A stretch of 64,000 nt of DNA from Bacillus sp. EAC (GTDB lineage Bacteria; Bacillota; Bacilli; Bacillales; Bacillaceae_G): contig NZ_NCSY01000001.1 in NCBI RefSeq assembly GCF_002156875.1, forward strand, positions 434,001 through 498,000, given 5' to 3'. A program made the translations under genes and the position numbers. Below, in pieces: positions 47,094-56,099 of this stretch. The stretch's first letter is position 1, and each line of letters begins with the position of its first letter. The notes below the pieces were generated by a model. The model was given only the letters and a program-made list of their open reading frames with translations, had not been told where the DNA came from and did no database searches.

Positions 47094-48829
47094 TAGACCA
47101 CCCCACTTTCTACTGTTTCAAAATCTTTAAATTGCTCTTCATAAACTTCGAAATATTTACCTTTTTGATCAAGTAATTGTTTATGATTTCCTTTTTCTAC
47201 GATTTCACCATTTTCAACAAATAGAATCATATCGGCATTTTTAACAGCTGAAATTCGGTGCGCTATTATAAATGTCGTACTATGTGAAAAACGTTTATTT
47301 AGGTTGTGTAATAATTCATATTCTGTTTCCATATCTAATGCAGAAGTTGCATCATCTAGGATTAAAATCGGTGCTTTTCGTAATAATGCACGTGCGATCG
47401 AAATACGTTGTTTTTGACCACCAGATAATCCAATACCTCGTTCGCCAATTTCCGTATTAAAGCCTTCTTCAAGTTCTTCAATGAAGTCTAGGCAACATGC
47501 AATTCGGCATGCTTCACGAATTTCTTCCATTGTTGCATCAGGATTCCCTAATTTAATATTATTTTCAATCGTATCTGAGAATAAGAACGTATCCTGGGAA
47601 ACTAGAGACATATTTTGACGAAGTGATGTTAAATTAAAGTTTTTTACATTAACACCATCAACTAATACTTCACCTTCAGCTACGTCGTACGATCGACCAA
47701 TTAAATGAAGAATAGAAGATTTCCCAGCACCTGTTGTACCCATAATGGCAACCTTACTTCCACTTGGGATATATAGATTAATATTTTTCAAGACATTTTC
47801 TTCATTATATTTAAAGCTTACATTTTTATATTCAATGGATCCGTCTACTAGATTAGGCGTGTAAGCACCCTCTTTATTTTCAATTTCAGTTTTACGATCT
47901 AAAATCTCAAAAATTTTCTTTGCCGAGGCTTGGTTTTTAGATAGAACATCTGTTAACCAGCCTAACATTCTCATTGGCCAGATTAAGTTCCAAATATATC
48001 CACTAAATGCCACTAATTCACCTAAAGTCATATTATCTTGAAGAACAAAATAACCACCAATAATAATCATCGCCACTAGAGCAATATTTGTTAAAAATTC
48101 AATCGCTGGAAAATATTTTCTCATTGTATTTGCTTGAGCCATATTTAATTCATAATATCCACGATTCATTTTTAAAAACTTTAATGTTTCATGCTTTTCT
48201 CTAGCGAAAGCTTTAACAAGTCTTACACCAGCTATATTTTGTTGAGCTGTTGTATTAATTTCAGCAGTATGGTCACTTATTTTTCCATATCCTGCATTTA
48301 ATAATCGATTTAATCTAGTTCCCATATAACCAATTGGTATCATAATTGCTAAACAAATTAATGCAAGCTTCCAATCAATAAAAAATAAAATAATTGAACT
48401 AGCTACAAAATATATAATGTTTTCAATAAATAATCTCAATCCAAACCCAATCGTTTGCCAAATGTTTTCAACATCTTCACCAATTCTAGAAAGTAATTCT
48501 CCTGTATTCATTGAGTCGAAATATTTAAATTCGAAGCTTTGAATATGCTTAAACATTTCATTCTTAATGTCTTCATGAACTTTTGCCCCAACTAAGTCAT
48601 ATAAATATTCTTTTACATAACCGAATACAGACTTAACTAATGTAATTGCTAAAATACCTCCGATGATCGGTAGAACAACTGAAGCATCTTTCTTAACAAT
48701 CCCATCATCGATTAAAATCATTTGTAAAAATGGTATTAAATGGTCCACTCCGATTACTAATAACATTGCTAATGACCCAATAATTACCGCTAGCTTATGC
48801 TTATAAACATACTTTAAAATACGTAACAA
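47093..48829 (-). CDS. ABC exporter half-transporter, YfiB-like subunit
   Basis: 578 aa with six transmembrane helices (about residues 14-300) and a C-terminal ATPase domain. Walker A is MGTTGAGKSSILH, the signature is canonical LSGGQKQ, but Walker B ends in Asp instead of Glu (ILILDDATSALD), marking the degenerate site of a heterodimer with the next gene. TTG start with AAAGGAGG about 8 nt upstream. It lies directly downstream of a leader peptide and tandem terminators, so expression is probably controlled by attenuation. Confidence 0.88.
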   Translation of the reverse strand: MLRILKYVYKHKLAVIIGSLAMLLVIGVDHLIPFLQMILIDDGIVKKDASVVLPIIGGILAITLVKSVFGYVKEYLYDLVGAKVHEDIKNEMFKHIQSFEFKYFDSMNTGELLSRIGEDVENIWQTIGFGLRLFIENIIYFVASSIILFFIDWKLALICLAIMIPIGYMGTRLNRLLNAGYGKISDHTAEINTTAQQNIAGVRLVKAFAREKHETLKFLKMNRGYYELNMAQANTMRKYFPAIEFLTNIALVAMIIIGGYFVLQDNMTLGELVAFSGYIWNLIWPMRMLGWLTDVLSKNQASAKKIFEILDRKTEIENKEGAYTPNLVDGSIEYKNVSFKYNEENVLKNINLYIPSGSKVAIMGTTGAGKSSILHLIGRSYDVAEGEVLVDGVNVKNFNLTSLRQNMSLVSQDTFLFSDTIENNIKLGNPDATMEEIREACRIACCLDFIEELEEGFNTEIGERGIGLSGGQKQRISIARALLRKAPILILDDATSALDMETEYELLHNLNKRFSHSTTFIIAHRISAVKNADMILFVENGEIVEKGNHKQLLDQKGKYFEVYEEQFKDFETVESGVV

Positions 48830-48888
48830 TATTGTACCTCCTTTGTATCAATCAACCTAATCTCTACGCAACCCTCCACATATTTTGA

Positions 48889-48927
48889 CAAAAAAAACCA
48901 TGGGAGTTTTTTCCATACCCCATGGCC
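48889..48927 (-). terminator. Second leader terminator upstream of the ABC exporter
   Basis: CCATGGG (48899-48905) with CCCATGG (48918-48924) plus an extension, followed on the minus strand by eight U residues. It is the last hairpin before the exporter gene. Confidence 0.8.
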
Positions 48928-48941
48928 ATAAGAAATCGATT

Positions 48942-48985
48942 TGTGCAAAAAAGAGGCAAAGAATCAAGCCTATTTTTTGGCACAA
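48942..48985 (-). promoter_or_regulatory. Middle hairpin of the exporter leader
   Basis: Long imperfect stem: TGTGCAAAAAAGAGGC (48942-48957) pairs with GCCTATTTTTTGGCACA (48968-48984). It abuts the first terminator and shares its U-run, so the two are likely mutually exclusive. Confidence 0.6.
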
Positions 48986-49014
48986 AAAAGCCATGGGGAA
49001 TATAAACCCATGGC
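48983..49014 (-). terminator. First leader terminator downstream of the leader peptide
   Basis: GCCATGGG (48990-48997)/CCCATGGC (49007-49014), followed on the minus strand by six U residues. It starts 25 nt after the leader-peptide stop and may also end transcripts from the alpha-glucosidase operon. Confidence 0.85.
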
Positions 49015-49038
49015 TAGATTGTCAAGTTAAACTAAGTT

Positions 49039-49125
49039 TTAACGTGGACCGTCCTGCGTAGAGATAGGGTTCATGTTCATTATGAAATTATGTTTTTCCG
49101 TTCCTATAATTTTTACAATCATCAT
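49039..49125 (-). CDS. Leader peptide (28 aa) of the ABC exporter operon
   Basis: A 28-codon frame with a near-ideal binding site: GGAGG (49135-49139, minus strand) 9 nt before ATG. It begins MMIVKIIGTEKHN and ends MNPISTQDGPR; the C-terminal part is rich in polar residues and proline. It sits between a strong promoter and two terminators ahead of a drug-type ABC exporter. The layout fits ribosome-mediated attenuation, in which an antibiotic slowing the ribosome on the leader would switch the RNA to readthrough. The bmrB-bmrCD system of B. subtilis is a known example of the principle. Confidence 0.75.
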   Translation of the reverse strand: MMIVKIIGTEKHNFIMNMNPISTQDGPR

Positions 49126-49158
49126 GTCAGCCTACCTCCCTTTTAATTTGATATTATA

Positions 49159-49188
49159 ATCATATACGAGTGACCTTTAAAATGTCAA
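49159..49188 (-). promoter_or_regulatory. SigmaA promoter of the leader/exporter transcript
   Basis: On the minus strand TTGACA (49188-49183), an 18-nt spacer and TATGAT (49164-49159), followed 5 nt later by a second TATAAT-like box. The start site would be near 49151, about 25 nt before the leader ATG. Confidence 0.7.
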
Positions 49189-49204
49189 ACAATTTTTAAT
49201 ATAT

Positions 49205-50836
49205 TTATAATTTAATTTTATATACGATCGCTTCAAAAGGTCGCAAGCTGATTTTTTCAATTGTTTCACATGAGTTCTCATAATTACTTAATAAGATTTT
49301 TGCATCATTATTATCAGTCTTGTACTGAAATTCCGTTTCCTCTTCAGTAAAGTTTGCTACGATTACTAATTTCTCATCATTTAATTGACGTGTATAAGCA
49401 AAAACTTTCTCATCACTTTCAGCAAGCATTTCAAACGAACCATAAACAATAACTGGTAATTCTTTGCGGAGTTGGATCAATTGTCGGTAATGGTGGAAAA
49501 TAGACTTCGGATCATTAATCGACTCTTCAACATTTATCGCGTTGAAATTAGGATTCACAGTTAACCAAGGAATACCTTTTGTGAAACCAGCATGTTCATC
49601 ATTTGACCATTGCATTGGAGTTCGTGCATTATCTCGACCTTTTGTATAGATCGACTCCATAATGTCTTCATGTTTATACCCTTTTGAAATACGATCATTG
49701 TACATATTTCTAGTTTCAATATCATCATATTCAGAAATGGTTTCAAATCGAACATTTGTCATACCGATTTCTTCTCCCTGATAGATATAAGGCGTTCCTT
49801 GCATTAAATGCAGAATTGTCGCCAGCATTTTAGCACTCTCTTTACGATACTTCTTGTCATTTCCCCAACGTGAAACGATACGTGGTAAATCATGATTATT
49901 CCAGAACAAACTGTTCCATGCCTTACCATCAAGTTGGGTTTGCCATTTATTAAAAACTGCTTTAAGTTCTAATAAATCTAATGGTTTTAAATCCCATTTT
50001 TCTTTCCCCTCTTGCTGATCAAGACTAATATGTTCAAATTGGAATACCATACTTAATTCATCTCGTTCTGGATCTGAGTATAACTTTGCAATTTCAGGGG
50101 TTGCTCCCCAAGTTTCACCAACTGTTAAAACATCTCTACAACCAAACGTTTTCTTATTCATTTCTTGTAAATATTCGTGAAGTTTAGGTCCATTCCCAGT
50201 TATTTCTTGGTCAGGTAGCTTACCGATTAGATCAATAACGTCCATTCGGAATCCACCAATCCCTTTATCTAACCAAAAATTCATCATATCATATACTTCT
50301 TCATGAACTTTTGGATTTTCCCAATTTAAATCTGGCTGTCTTTTACTAAATAAATGTAAGAAATATTGTCCAGTTTCTTCATCTAATTCCCATGCGCTAC
50401 CACTAAATACTGACTGCATTCCGTTCGGTTCATGTGTATCAACTGGATCACGCCAAACATAATAATCACGATATGGATTATCTTTACTTTTTCTTGATTC
50501 AATAAACCATGGATGCTCATCAGATGTATGGTTTACAACTAAATCCATGACGATTTTTATCCCACGATTATTTGCTTCTGAAATGAGACGATCCATATCA
50601 TCCATCGTTCCAAATTCATCCATAATGTCACAATAATCACTGATATCATAACCGTTATCATCATTAGGAGACTTATATACTGGACTCAACCAAATAACAT
50701 CAATCCCTAATAACTTTAAATAATCTAGCTTTTCAATTATTCCATTTAAATCGCCAATGCCATCTTGATTACTATCCATAAAGCTTCTAGGATAGATTTG
50801 ATAAACAACACTATTATGCCACCATTTTTTCTCCAT
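49205..50836 (-). CDS. malL: Oligo-1,6-glucosidase (GH13, MalL type)
   Basis: 543-aa GH13 alpha-glucosidase. Catalytic regions: NHTSDEHPWF (region I), GFRMDVIDL with nucleophile D199, GETWG with the acid/base glutamate, and NNHDLPR with the transition-state stabiliser. Val200 after the nucleophile is the residue associated with alpha-1,6 preference (isomaltose-type substrates) in characterised Bacillus and yeast enzymes. ATG at 50836 has GAAGGAGG upstream; longer forms would overlap the binding site of the gene. It follows the GH31 gene by 19 nt. Confidence 0.92.
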   Translation of the reverse strand: MEKKWWHNSVVYQIYPRSFMDSNQDGIGDLNGIIEKLDYLKLLGIDVIWLSPVYKSPNDDNGYDISDYCDIMDEFGTMDDMDRLISEANNRGIKIVMDLVVNHTSDEHPWFIESRKSKDNPYRDYYVWRDPVDTHEPNGMQSVFSGSAWELDEETGQYFLHLFSKRQPDLNWENPKVHEEVYDMMNFWLDKGIGGFRMDVIDLIGKLPDQEITGNGPKLHEYLQEMNKKTFGCRDVLTVGETWGATPEIAKLYSDPERDELSMVFQFEHISLDQQEGKEKWDLKPLDLLELKAVFNKWQTQLDGKAWNSLFWNNHDLPRIVSRWGNDKKYRKESAKMLATILHLMQGTPYIYQGEEIGMTNVRFETISEYDDIETRNMYNDRISKGYKHEDIMESIYTKGRDNARTPMQWSNDEHAGFTKGIPWLTVNPNFNAINVEESINDPKSIFHHYRQLIQLRKELPVIVYGSFEMLAESDEKVFAYTRQLNDEKLVIVANFTEEETEFQYKTDNNDAKILLSNYENSCETIEKISLRPFEAIVYKIKL

Positions 50837-50855
50837 AGATTTACCTCCTTCAAGA

Positions 50856-53159
50856 TCAATTTTCGATTTGTAAATTATCTTCAATTAGTAGATTTCTTTC
50901 TGTGCCATGTAAGTTAACTGTAACTTTCTTCCAACTTGGTTTAAAGTCACCCATTCCATCAAGTTTAACATTTACATTATCAAATTTAAAATCAACTGAT
51001 ACATGCAATTCGAATCTTTCACCATTCTTGTAATTTGTTGTTATTCCATCATCTTCATAAATGATTGTGTTAACAGTTCCTTCGTCCTTCGAATAGACAT
51101 TTATAATTAATTCTTCATCAACTTGATTTGCTTTTTTCTTCTTATTAGTTAAAGGAACAATGCTACCTTCACGTATAAATAAAGGAATCTGATGTAAAGG
51201 TGCCTCAACTAAAATGTCTTTTCCACCTTCAAATAATTTATTCGTCCAATAATTAATCCAATTTCCTTCAGGTAAATATACCGAACGTGACCTTACAGAA
51301 CGAGAAACGATTGGTGCAACTAATAGGTTTTCACCGATTAAATATTCATCATTTAGATCATAAGTACGGCTATCGTTTGCATATTCAAGTACTAATGGTC
51401 GCATAATTGGCATACCTGATTTCTCTGCTTCAATAAACTGCTGATATAAGAATGGCATCCATTCATATCGCATTTGTATAAATTCACGATTAATATTCGT
51501 ATATTCATCTCCAAATACCCATGGTTCTTGACGATCCATTCCTATTGAACAATGGTTTCTGAAGTAAGGTAAAAATGTCCCCATTTGAATCCAGCGCGTT
51601 AATAATTCCGGCTCCGTATCATTCATGAAGCCTCCAACGTCTGGTCCTGAAAAAGTTACTCCTGATAATCCTAAATTTAAACACATTGGTACAGTCATTG
51701 CCAAATGCTCCCAAAAACTACGATTATCTCCAGTCCAAACCGCTGCATATTTTTGTATACCAGCATATCCTGCTCTTGTTAATACAAATGGTCGCTCATT
51801 CGTTAATTTTTCTAAAGCAATTGATGTCGCTTTACTCATATGGTATCCATATAAATTATGATATTCCTTATGAGAAATTGGATTTCCGTCATTATCGTGA
51901 AGGGCTTCTAAATCCATAGTCTTCGATTCATTAAAAATAGCAGGTTCATTCATATCATTCCAAATACCTTTTATACCTAATTTCGTATAAAATTCATGTA
52001 AATCTCCCCACCATTCGCATACCTTCGATTGGCTAAAATCTGGTAATGCACTCTTACCTGGCCAAACATCACCAATATATAACGATTTATCTGGCATTTT
52101 TGTAAATGCATCTTTTACAACACCATCTATAAATATGTCGTATTGACCGGCAACTTTTACACCTGGATCAACGATTGGAACAATATGAATTCCTCGTTCA
52201 AGTAATTCAGGTAGATAGGTTTCATAGTTAGGAAATCTTTCTTTATCAAATGTAAATACGCGGTACCCATCCATATATAATATATCTAAATAGATCGCAT
52301 CAACCGGAATATCTAACTCTTCAAAACTAGAAACAATTGACTTCAATTCCTCTTCATTTTGATAGCTATGTCTCGATTGATGATATCCAAGCGCCCATTT
52401 CGGAGGAAGATACGGACGACCAGTAATAAACGTATGTTGTTCTAAAACATTCTTCATTGATGGACCAGTATAAACAAATAAATCTATTATTCCTGTTTCA
52501 GTTTCTAAACGATGTTCATCTTGACGGTTTTTGAAATCAAAAATGGTACGACCCGTATTATTTAAAAAGCAGCCGAAAGTAAAGTTTGGAGTAAATGATA
52601 GGTAAGTTGGGATTGATTCGTATAACTCACTTATATCTGGTGTATGTGGAGCAAATACATCTGTATTCCACATTGATAATCGCTCACCCTTTTTATTTAA
52701 CCAACCACTCTTTTCACCTAAACCGTAAATAAATTCACTATTTTGAGCACTGATTAAAGAAATTGCTCCTTCTTCTGTTACATAAAATCCATTACTTAGC
52801 ACATCACCTTTAACGGTTGAAACATTAAATTGACAAGTTTGTTTATCTAGTTTGAACTCAATTACTGACGTCTTTAAAACAATGTGAATATCCGTTTCGC
52901 TAAGTTTAAAATCAGCTGCTTCATAGTTCTCAATCGAACTATTATGGTGCGTGAAATTTTTATCTAAATGATTGACTGTGATTCTAACAATATCCGCTCT
53001 TGGAAATTCAACTTGAATTTTTCCTTTGTTCACTGTGAAAATACACATATTTTTTTCTTTGGAATAAGTAGTAACTTGTTGAATTTGAACTACATTGAGT
53101 AATTGATTCTCCTCAGAAAAAAGTTCTGGTTTAACCGAAAAACTAGAGTTCTCAAGCAT
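50856..53159 (-). CDS. GH31 alpha-glucosidase
   Basis: 767-aa glycoside hydrolase family 31 protein with an N-terminal beta-sandwich, central barrel and C-terminal beta domains. The nucleophile aspartate is in GIWNDMNEPAIF (about residue 400) and the acid/base aspartate in VWTGDNRSFWEHL (about 473). No signal peptide, so it acts on imported oligosaccharides. GAGGAGATGG precedes the ATG. It heads an operon with the GH13 enzyme; two LacI-type operators lie upstream and the LacI regulator follows 180 nt further up. Confidence 0.9.
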   Translation of the reverse strand: MLENSSFSVKPELFSEENQLLNVVQIQQVTTYSKEKNMCIFTVNKGKIQVEFPRADIVRITVNHLDKNFTHHNSSIENYEAADFKLSETDIHIVLKTSVIEFKLDKQTCQFNVSTVKGDVLSNGFYVTEEGAISLISAQNSEFIYGLGEKSGWLNKKGERLSMWNTDVFAPHTPDISELYESIPTYLSFTPNFTFGCFLNNTGRTIFDFKNRQDEHRLETETGIIDLFVYTGPSMKNVLEQHTFITGRPYLPPKWALGYHQSRHSYQNEEELKSIVSSFEELDIPVDAIYLDILYMDGYRVFTFDKERFPNYETYLPELLERGIHIVPIVDPGVKVAGQYDIFIDGVVKDAFTKMPDKSLYIGDVWPGKSALPDFSQSKVCEWWGDLHEFYTKLGIKGIWNDMNEPAIFNESKTMDLEALHDNDGNPISHKEYHNLYGYHMSKATSIALEKLTNERPFVLTRAGYAGIQKYAAVWTGDNRSFWEHLAMTVPMCLNLGLSGVTFSGPDVGGFMNDTEPELLTRWIQMGTFLPYFRNHCSIGMDRQEPWVFGDEYTNINREFIQMRYEWMPFLYQQFIEAEKSGMPIMRPLVLEYANDSRTYDLNDEYLIGENLLVAPIVSRSVRSRSVYLPEGNWINYWTNKLFEGGKDILVEAPLHQIPLFIREGSIVPLTNKKKKANQVDEELIINVYSKDEGTVNTIIYEDDGITTNYKNGERFELHVSVDFKFDNVNVKLDGMGDFKPSWKKVTVNLHGTERNLLIEDNLQIEN

Positions 53160-53180
53160 TGTTCCATCTCCTCACTTTAT

Positions 53181-53194
53181 TGCAAACGGTTCCA
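53181..53194. promoter_or_regulatory. LacI/CcpA-type operator 1
   Basis: TGCAAACGGTTCCA, an imperfect palindrome with a central CG as in LacI-family and cre sites. It lies 22 nt upstream of the GH31 start, so a bound repressor would block transcription. Confidence 0.5.
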
Positions 53195-53287
53195 AAAGAT
53201 GAAATGTAAAATAGGCAACCGCATGCACATTCTTTTATATTTTAGCTAATTTTTATCTGACTTACCGAATTACTTAAGATTTTTTAG

Positions 53288-53299
53288 GTAACCGGTTAC
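53288..53299. promoter_or_regulatory. LacI-type operator 2
   Basis: Perfect 12-bp palindrome GTAACCGGTTAC with a central CG, extended to TGTAACCGGTTACC on the minus strand, the typical shape of LacI-family operators. Sited between the regulator gene and GH31. Confidence 0.6.
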
Positions 53300-53342
53300 A
53301 CATTCTATTTTAACAAGTTGTTCTCATTTTGAAAACACTTAT

Positions 53343-54341
53343 TTAACAGTCATTTTTAGTCGTTTCTCGTTCGATTAGCGAAACAGGTAAAATCGTTCGA
53401 TTTTGAACTGCATTACCGTTAATACTATCTATTAAATTTCCAATTGCTACTTCTGCCAGTTGAGAAATCGGTTGTTTAATTGTTGTGATTGATGGAAAAG
53501 TCATTTTCGCAAAAGACAAATCATCGTATCCAATAATTTGGAATTCCAATGGAATCTTTAATCCCCTTTCTTGACATACCCTGATCGCCGCTAATGCTAA
53601 TGGATCGACAGTGAACAAACCATCAAGTTCTTCATTTTCACTAATGAATTTTCTAACCAAGTCTAAATCTGAATGCTTCTCCCCATTAATATCTTTCGTA
53701 TATTCTGGTTGCTGTGCAATACAAATCATCCCTAGTTTTATACATGTTTTTTTGAATGAGCTATATCTTTCTGTAGTTAAATTCTTCTTATCGTCTAGCA
53801 ATCCAAAAAAACCTACATTTTTACAGCCTGAATTATATAATTTCTCAGCTGCCAATTTCCCACCCATACTATTATCACTTGTAATCAGAGGAATTTTATC
53901 ATCTAAAAAGCGATCGACTGAAACGACCGGTAATTGAAGATTTATATATTGTTCAACAGGTAGAGAATGACTTCCTAATATTATCCCATCAATTTGTTGA
54001 TTTCTAAGCATTTCTAAATAATCTCTTTCACGATCTGATGAATAGTCCGTATTACATAGCATAATACGATAACCCATTTTACTTGCATAGTACTCGATAT
54101 AATTCACTAATTCAGAAAAGAAATAAATTCTGATATTCGGAATGATGACTCCAATTGTTTTTGTTTCTCTTTTAAACAAAGCTCGAGCAACTTCATTTGG
54201 TTGATAGTTTAATTCTTGAATAGCATGTTTAATTTTCGCTTGAGTTGCTTCACTTACATATCCTTTTTTATTTAAAAAACGAGAAATCGATGCTACACTA
54301 ACTCCTGCATGCTTTGCTACATCTTTAATTGTTGCTCTCAA
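53343..54341 (-). CDS. LacI-family regulator of the alpha-glucosidase operon
   Basis: 332-aa regulator. The N-terminal LacI helix-turn-helix and hinge are complete (TIKDVAKHAGVSVASISRFL, residues 3-22; then YQPNEVARALFKRETKTIGV), followed by a periplasmic-binding-protein-like ligand domain (LITSDNSMGGKLAAEKL, IIGYDDLSFAKM). TTG at 54341 behind GGAGG at 7 nt. It is upstream of GH31-GH13 on the same strand; the ligand is probably an alpha-glucoside such as maltose or isomaltose. Confidence 0.9.
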   Translation of the reverse strand: MRATIKDVAKHAGVSVASISRFLNKKGYVSEATQAKIKHAIQELNYQPNEVARALFKRETKTIGVIIPNIRIYFFSELVNYIEYYASKMGYRIMLCNTDYSSDRERDYLEMLRNQQIDGIILGSHSLPVEQYINLQLPVVSVDRFLDDKIPLITSDNSMGGKLAAEKLYNSGCKNVGFFGLLDDKKNLTTERYSSFKKTCIKLGMICIAQQPEYTKDINGEKHSDLDLVRKFISENEELDGLFTVDPLALAAIRVCQERGLKIPLEFQIIGYDDLSFAKMTFPSITTIKQPISQLAEVAIGNLIDSINGNAVQNRTILPVSLIERETTKNDC

Positions 54342-54503
54342 TGTATAACCTCCTTTTTTAAAATATCTTAATTAAGTTATACAAATTATAAAGAATAGGC
54401 GCAAATAAAGAAATACTTAAATACAATAAGTAATTTCGAATTGATAAATAAAACATGGGATATCCTCATTAGTAATCTTAGTCTCTATTTAAAAGAGGTA
54501 CTC

Positions 54504-54627
54504 GTCGATTTCCACTCCAGGATGCTCGCTTTCCGTGGGGCGTTCGATGAGCCTCCTCGGCTAGCCTGCGGGGTCTCACCTGTCCCGCTACTCCCACAGG
54601 AGTCTCGCACCTTCCGTTCCAATCACA
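54504..54627. repeat. GC-rich dispersed repeat, copy 1
   Basis: About 120 bp of ~60% GC in a ~32% GC context. It shares long blocks with copy 2 at 59898-60029: CCACTCCAGGATGCT, GCTTTCCGTGGGGCG, GAGCCTCCTCGGC, GGTCTCACC, CCCGCTACTCCCACAGGAGT and CACCTTCCGT. Same orientation as copy 2. The open frame across it is a by-product of its composition. This type of element is frequent in intergenic regions of Bacillaceae. Confidence 0.85.
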
Positions 54628-54943
54628 CATCTTATCATTAGTGTGCTTTGAAAAAGCCTTTTAAAAACAAAAATCATATAGAGAAGTGCGATTAGGTTCA
54701 TCCCTTTAAAGGGTACTATAACTATCTAAACAAATTTTCTAAACCAGAACAAAAAATGTGACTAAAACAATATATCTACCATTCATTAATTCACCACATC
54801 AACTTCGCTTCTCTAATATTTATTAATACATTGAAATGACATACTAATTAGCAACAAAAATGCTTATCGCAATTTGTTATAAGCCTCTTAACTCAAGTGG
54901 TAATTCCACTGTTGTTTTAGTGAAAAGTATTGATAAATAAAAA
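54628..54943. other. AT-rich intergenic stretch beside repeat copy 1
   Basis: 316 nt with no ORF having a binding site and no clear hairpin until the terminator at 54944. I see nothing else in it. Confidence 0.4.
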
Positions 54944-54996
54944 TACAAAAGACTGTTCCAAAAATCAGAGTAACTGACTTTTGGGCAAGTCTTTTC
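54944..54996. terminator. Terminator of the YfcC-DUF2817 operon
   Basis: Long imperfect hairpin: AAAAGACT (54948-54955), CCAAAA and TCAG pair with CTGA, TTTTGG and AGTCTTTT (up to 54994), with T-runs on both strands, just past the DUF2817 stop. Confidence 0.75.
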
Positions 54997-55001
54997 TTTT
55001 T

Positions 55002-56087
55002 TTAATCGAGTGATAATAAAATATTTTTAAATGCTACCTCAGCATCCGAAATAGCCTTTTCTCTCCATTTTTTTGAACTTGGATAATATAATTTTTTCAT
55101 TCTATTAATTCTTTTCTCATTATTAATTTGATTTTCTTTCACTGCTAAATAATTATCTTCAATTGTTATTTTTAAGCTTTCTGTTTGTGCTAATAAAGTT
55201 TCACCAATTGTTCCGAATTCGAAAGTAGTGGCAAACAAATTAGAATGGTATCCACCGTTTTTATGAATGTTATAAATGCAATCAACCATATCCCCATTAA
55301 TATGATAAAATGAATCACCGTCATTACATTGGATATAAGGATAATTAAATTTCGTTTTCCAAAACTCTTTATTTCTTTTTTCGTGTTTTGAGTTTACTAG
55401 ATGCATTTGATTTGATGGACCGTATCCAGTATGGAGATCAAGAAAAATAATATCTTTATATTTACTTAAAAGGGATTGATAATAATCCATTAAATAAGAA
55501 ACAACATTTGTATGTTCAGTTCCCCCATAATAGATTCCATTCCGATTATCAAATTGACCAAGTGTCACCGCTTTTGTTAAGCCTTTTGGTTTTAGTTTCA
55601 CTACAGTTTGAATAAAATTTTGATAAAAACGGAAATTTGTATAATTTGGCATTTCTAATAAATTCACTGCTTCACTATACTCAGGATTTTTTAACTGGTC
55701 CTTATTTTTCCAATCAATAACAAAGTTTCGGTTCAAATCAATATTGTCTTCATTAACTTTCCTAAAATTCTTCATTCCCCATGCGTTAATTCCGTGTATT
55801 AAAATTAGACTCGTAGTTTTTGAATTAATAGATTGAATAAATTTATCAGTAAATAATTGAATCATCGCGGAACCTACAAAACCTTCTATTCCATGAAGTC
55901 CCGACGATAGGATGATTACTTTTTCCGATTCTGCTGCTTCACAAAGTATAATCTTCATCCCTACTTTTTCATTATTCTTATCTAATTCAATTAACTTTAC
56001 ATTCCCCCATTTTTCTCTTAGACGATTAGGCAAAGTTAAAAATTGTTTTAATGAATCTTCATATGTTTCAGTATAATAGTTTTTCAT
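55002..56087 (-). CDS. DUF2817 zinc-carboxypeptidase-like protein
   Basis: 361-aa protein of the M14-related DUF2817 family. The zinc-site region reads LSSGLHGIEGFVGSA (about residues 59-73, H and E ligands), then NEDNIDLNRNF (about 114-124), and the third ligand is probably in IIFLDLHTGYG (about 212-222). ETTFEFGTIGE-like sequence near 280 supplies the catalytic glutamate region. Such proteins are predicted to hydrolyse amide or peptide bonds. It follows a YfcC-type transporter by 12 nt, suggesting import and hydrolysis of one compound. Confidence 0.82.
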   Translation of the reverse strand: MKNYYTETYEDSLKQFLTLPNRLREKWGNVKLIELDKNNEKVGMKIILCEAAESEKVIILSSGLHGIEGFVGSAMIQLFTDKFIQSINSKTTSLILIHGINAWGMKNFRKVNEDNIDLNRNFVIDWKNKDQLKNPEYSEAVNLLEMPNYTNFRFYQNFIQTVVKLKPKGLTKAVTLGQFDNRNGIYYGGTEHTNVVSYLMDYYQSLLSKYKDIIFLDLHTGYGPSNQMHLVNSKHEKRNKEFWKTKFNYPYIQCNDGDSFYHINGDMVDCIYNIHKNGGYHSNLFATTFEFGTIGETLLAQTESLKITIEDNYLAVKENQINNEKRINRMKKLYYPSSKKWREKAISDAEVAFKNILLSLD

Positions 56088-56099
56088 TTTCTCACCTTC

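Noticed and set aside
54441-54641. 66-codon plus-strand frame across repeat copy 1
   Set aside because: Its second half is the GC-rich repeat itself, it has no binding site, and the same repeat gives unrelated frames elsewhere.
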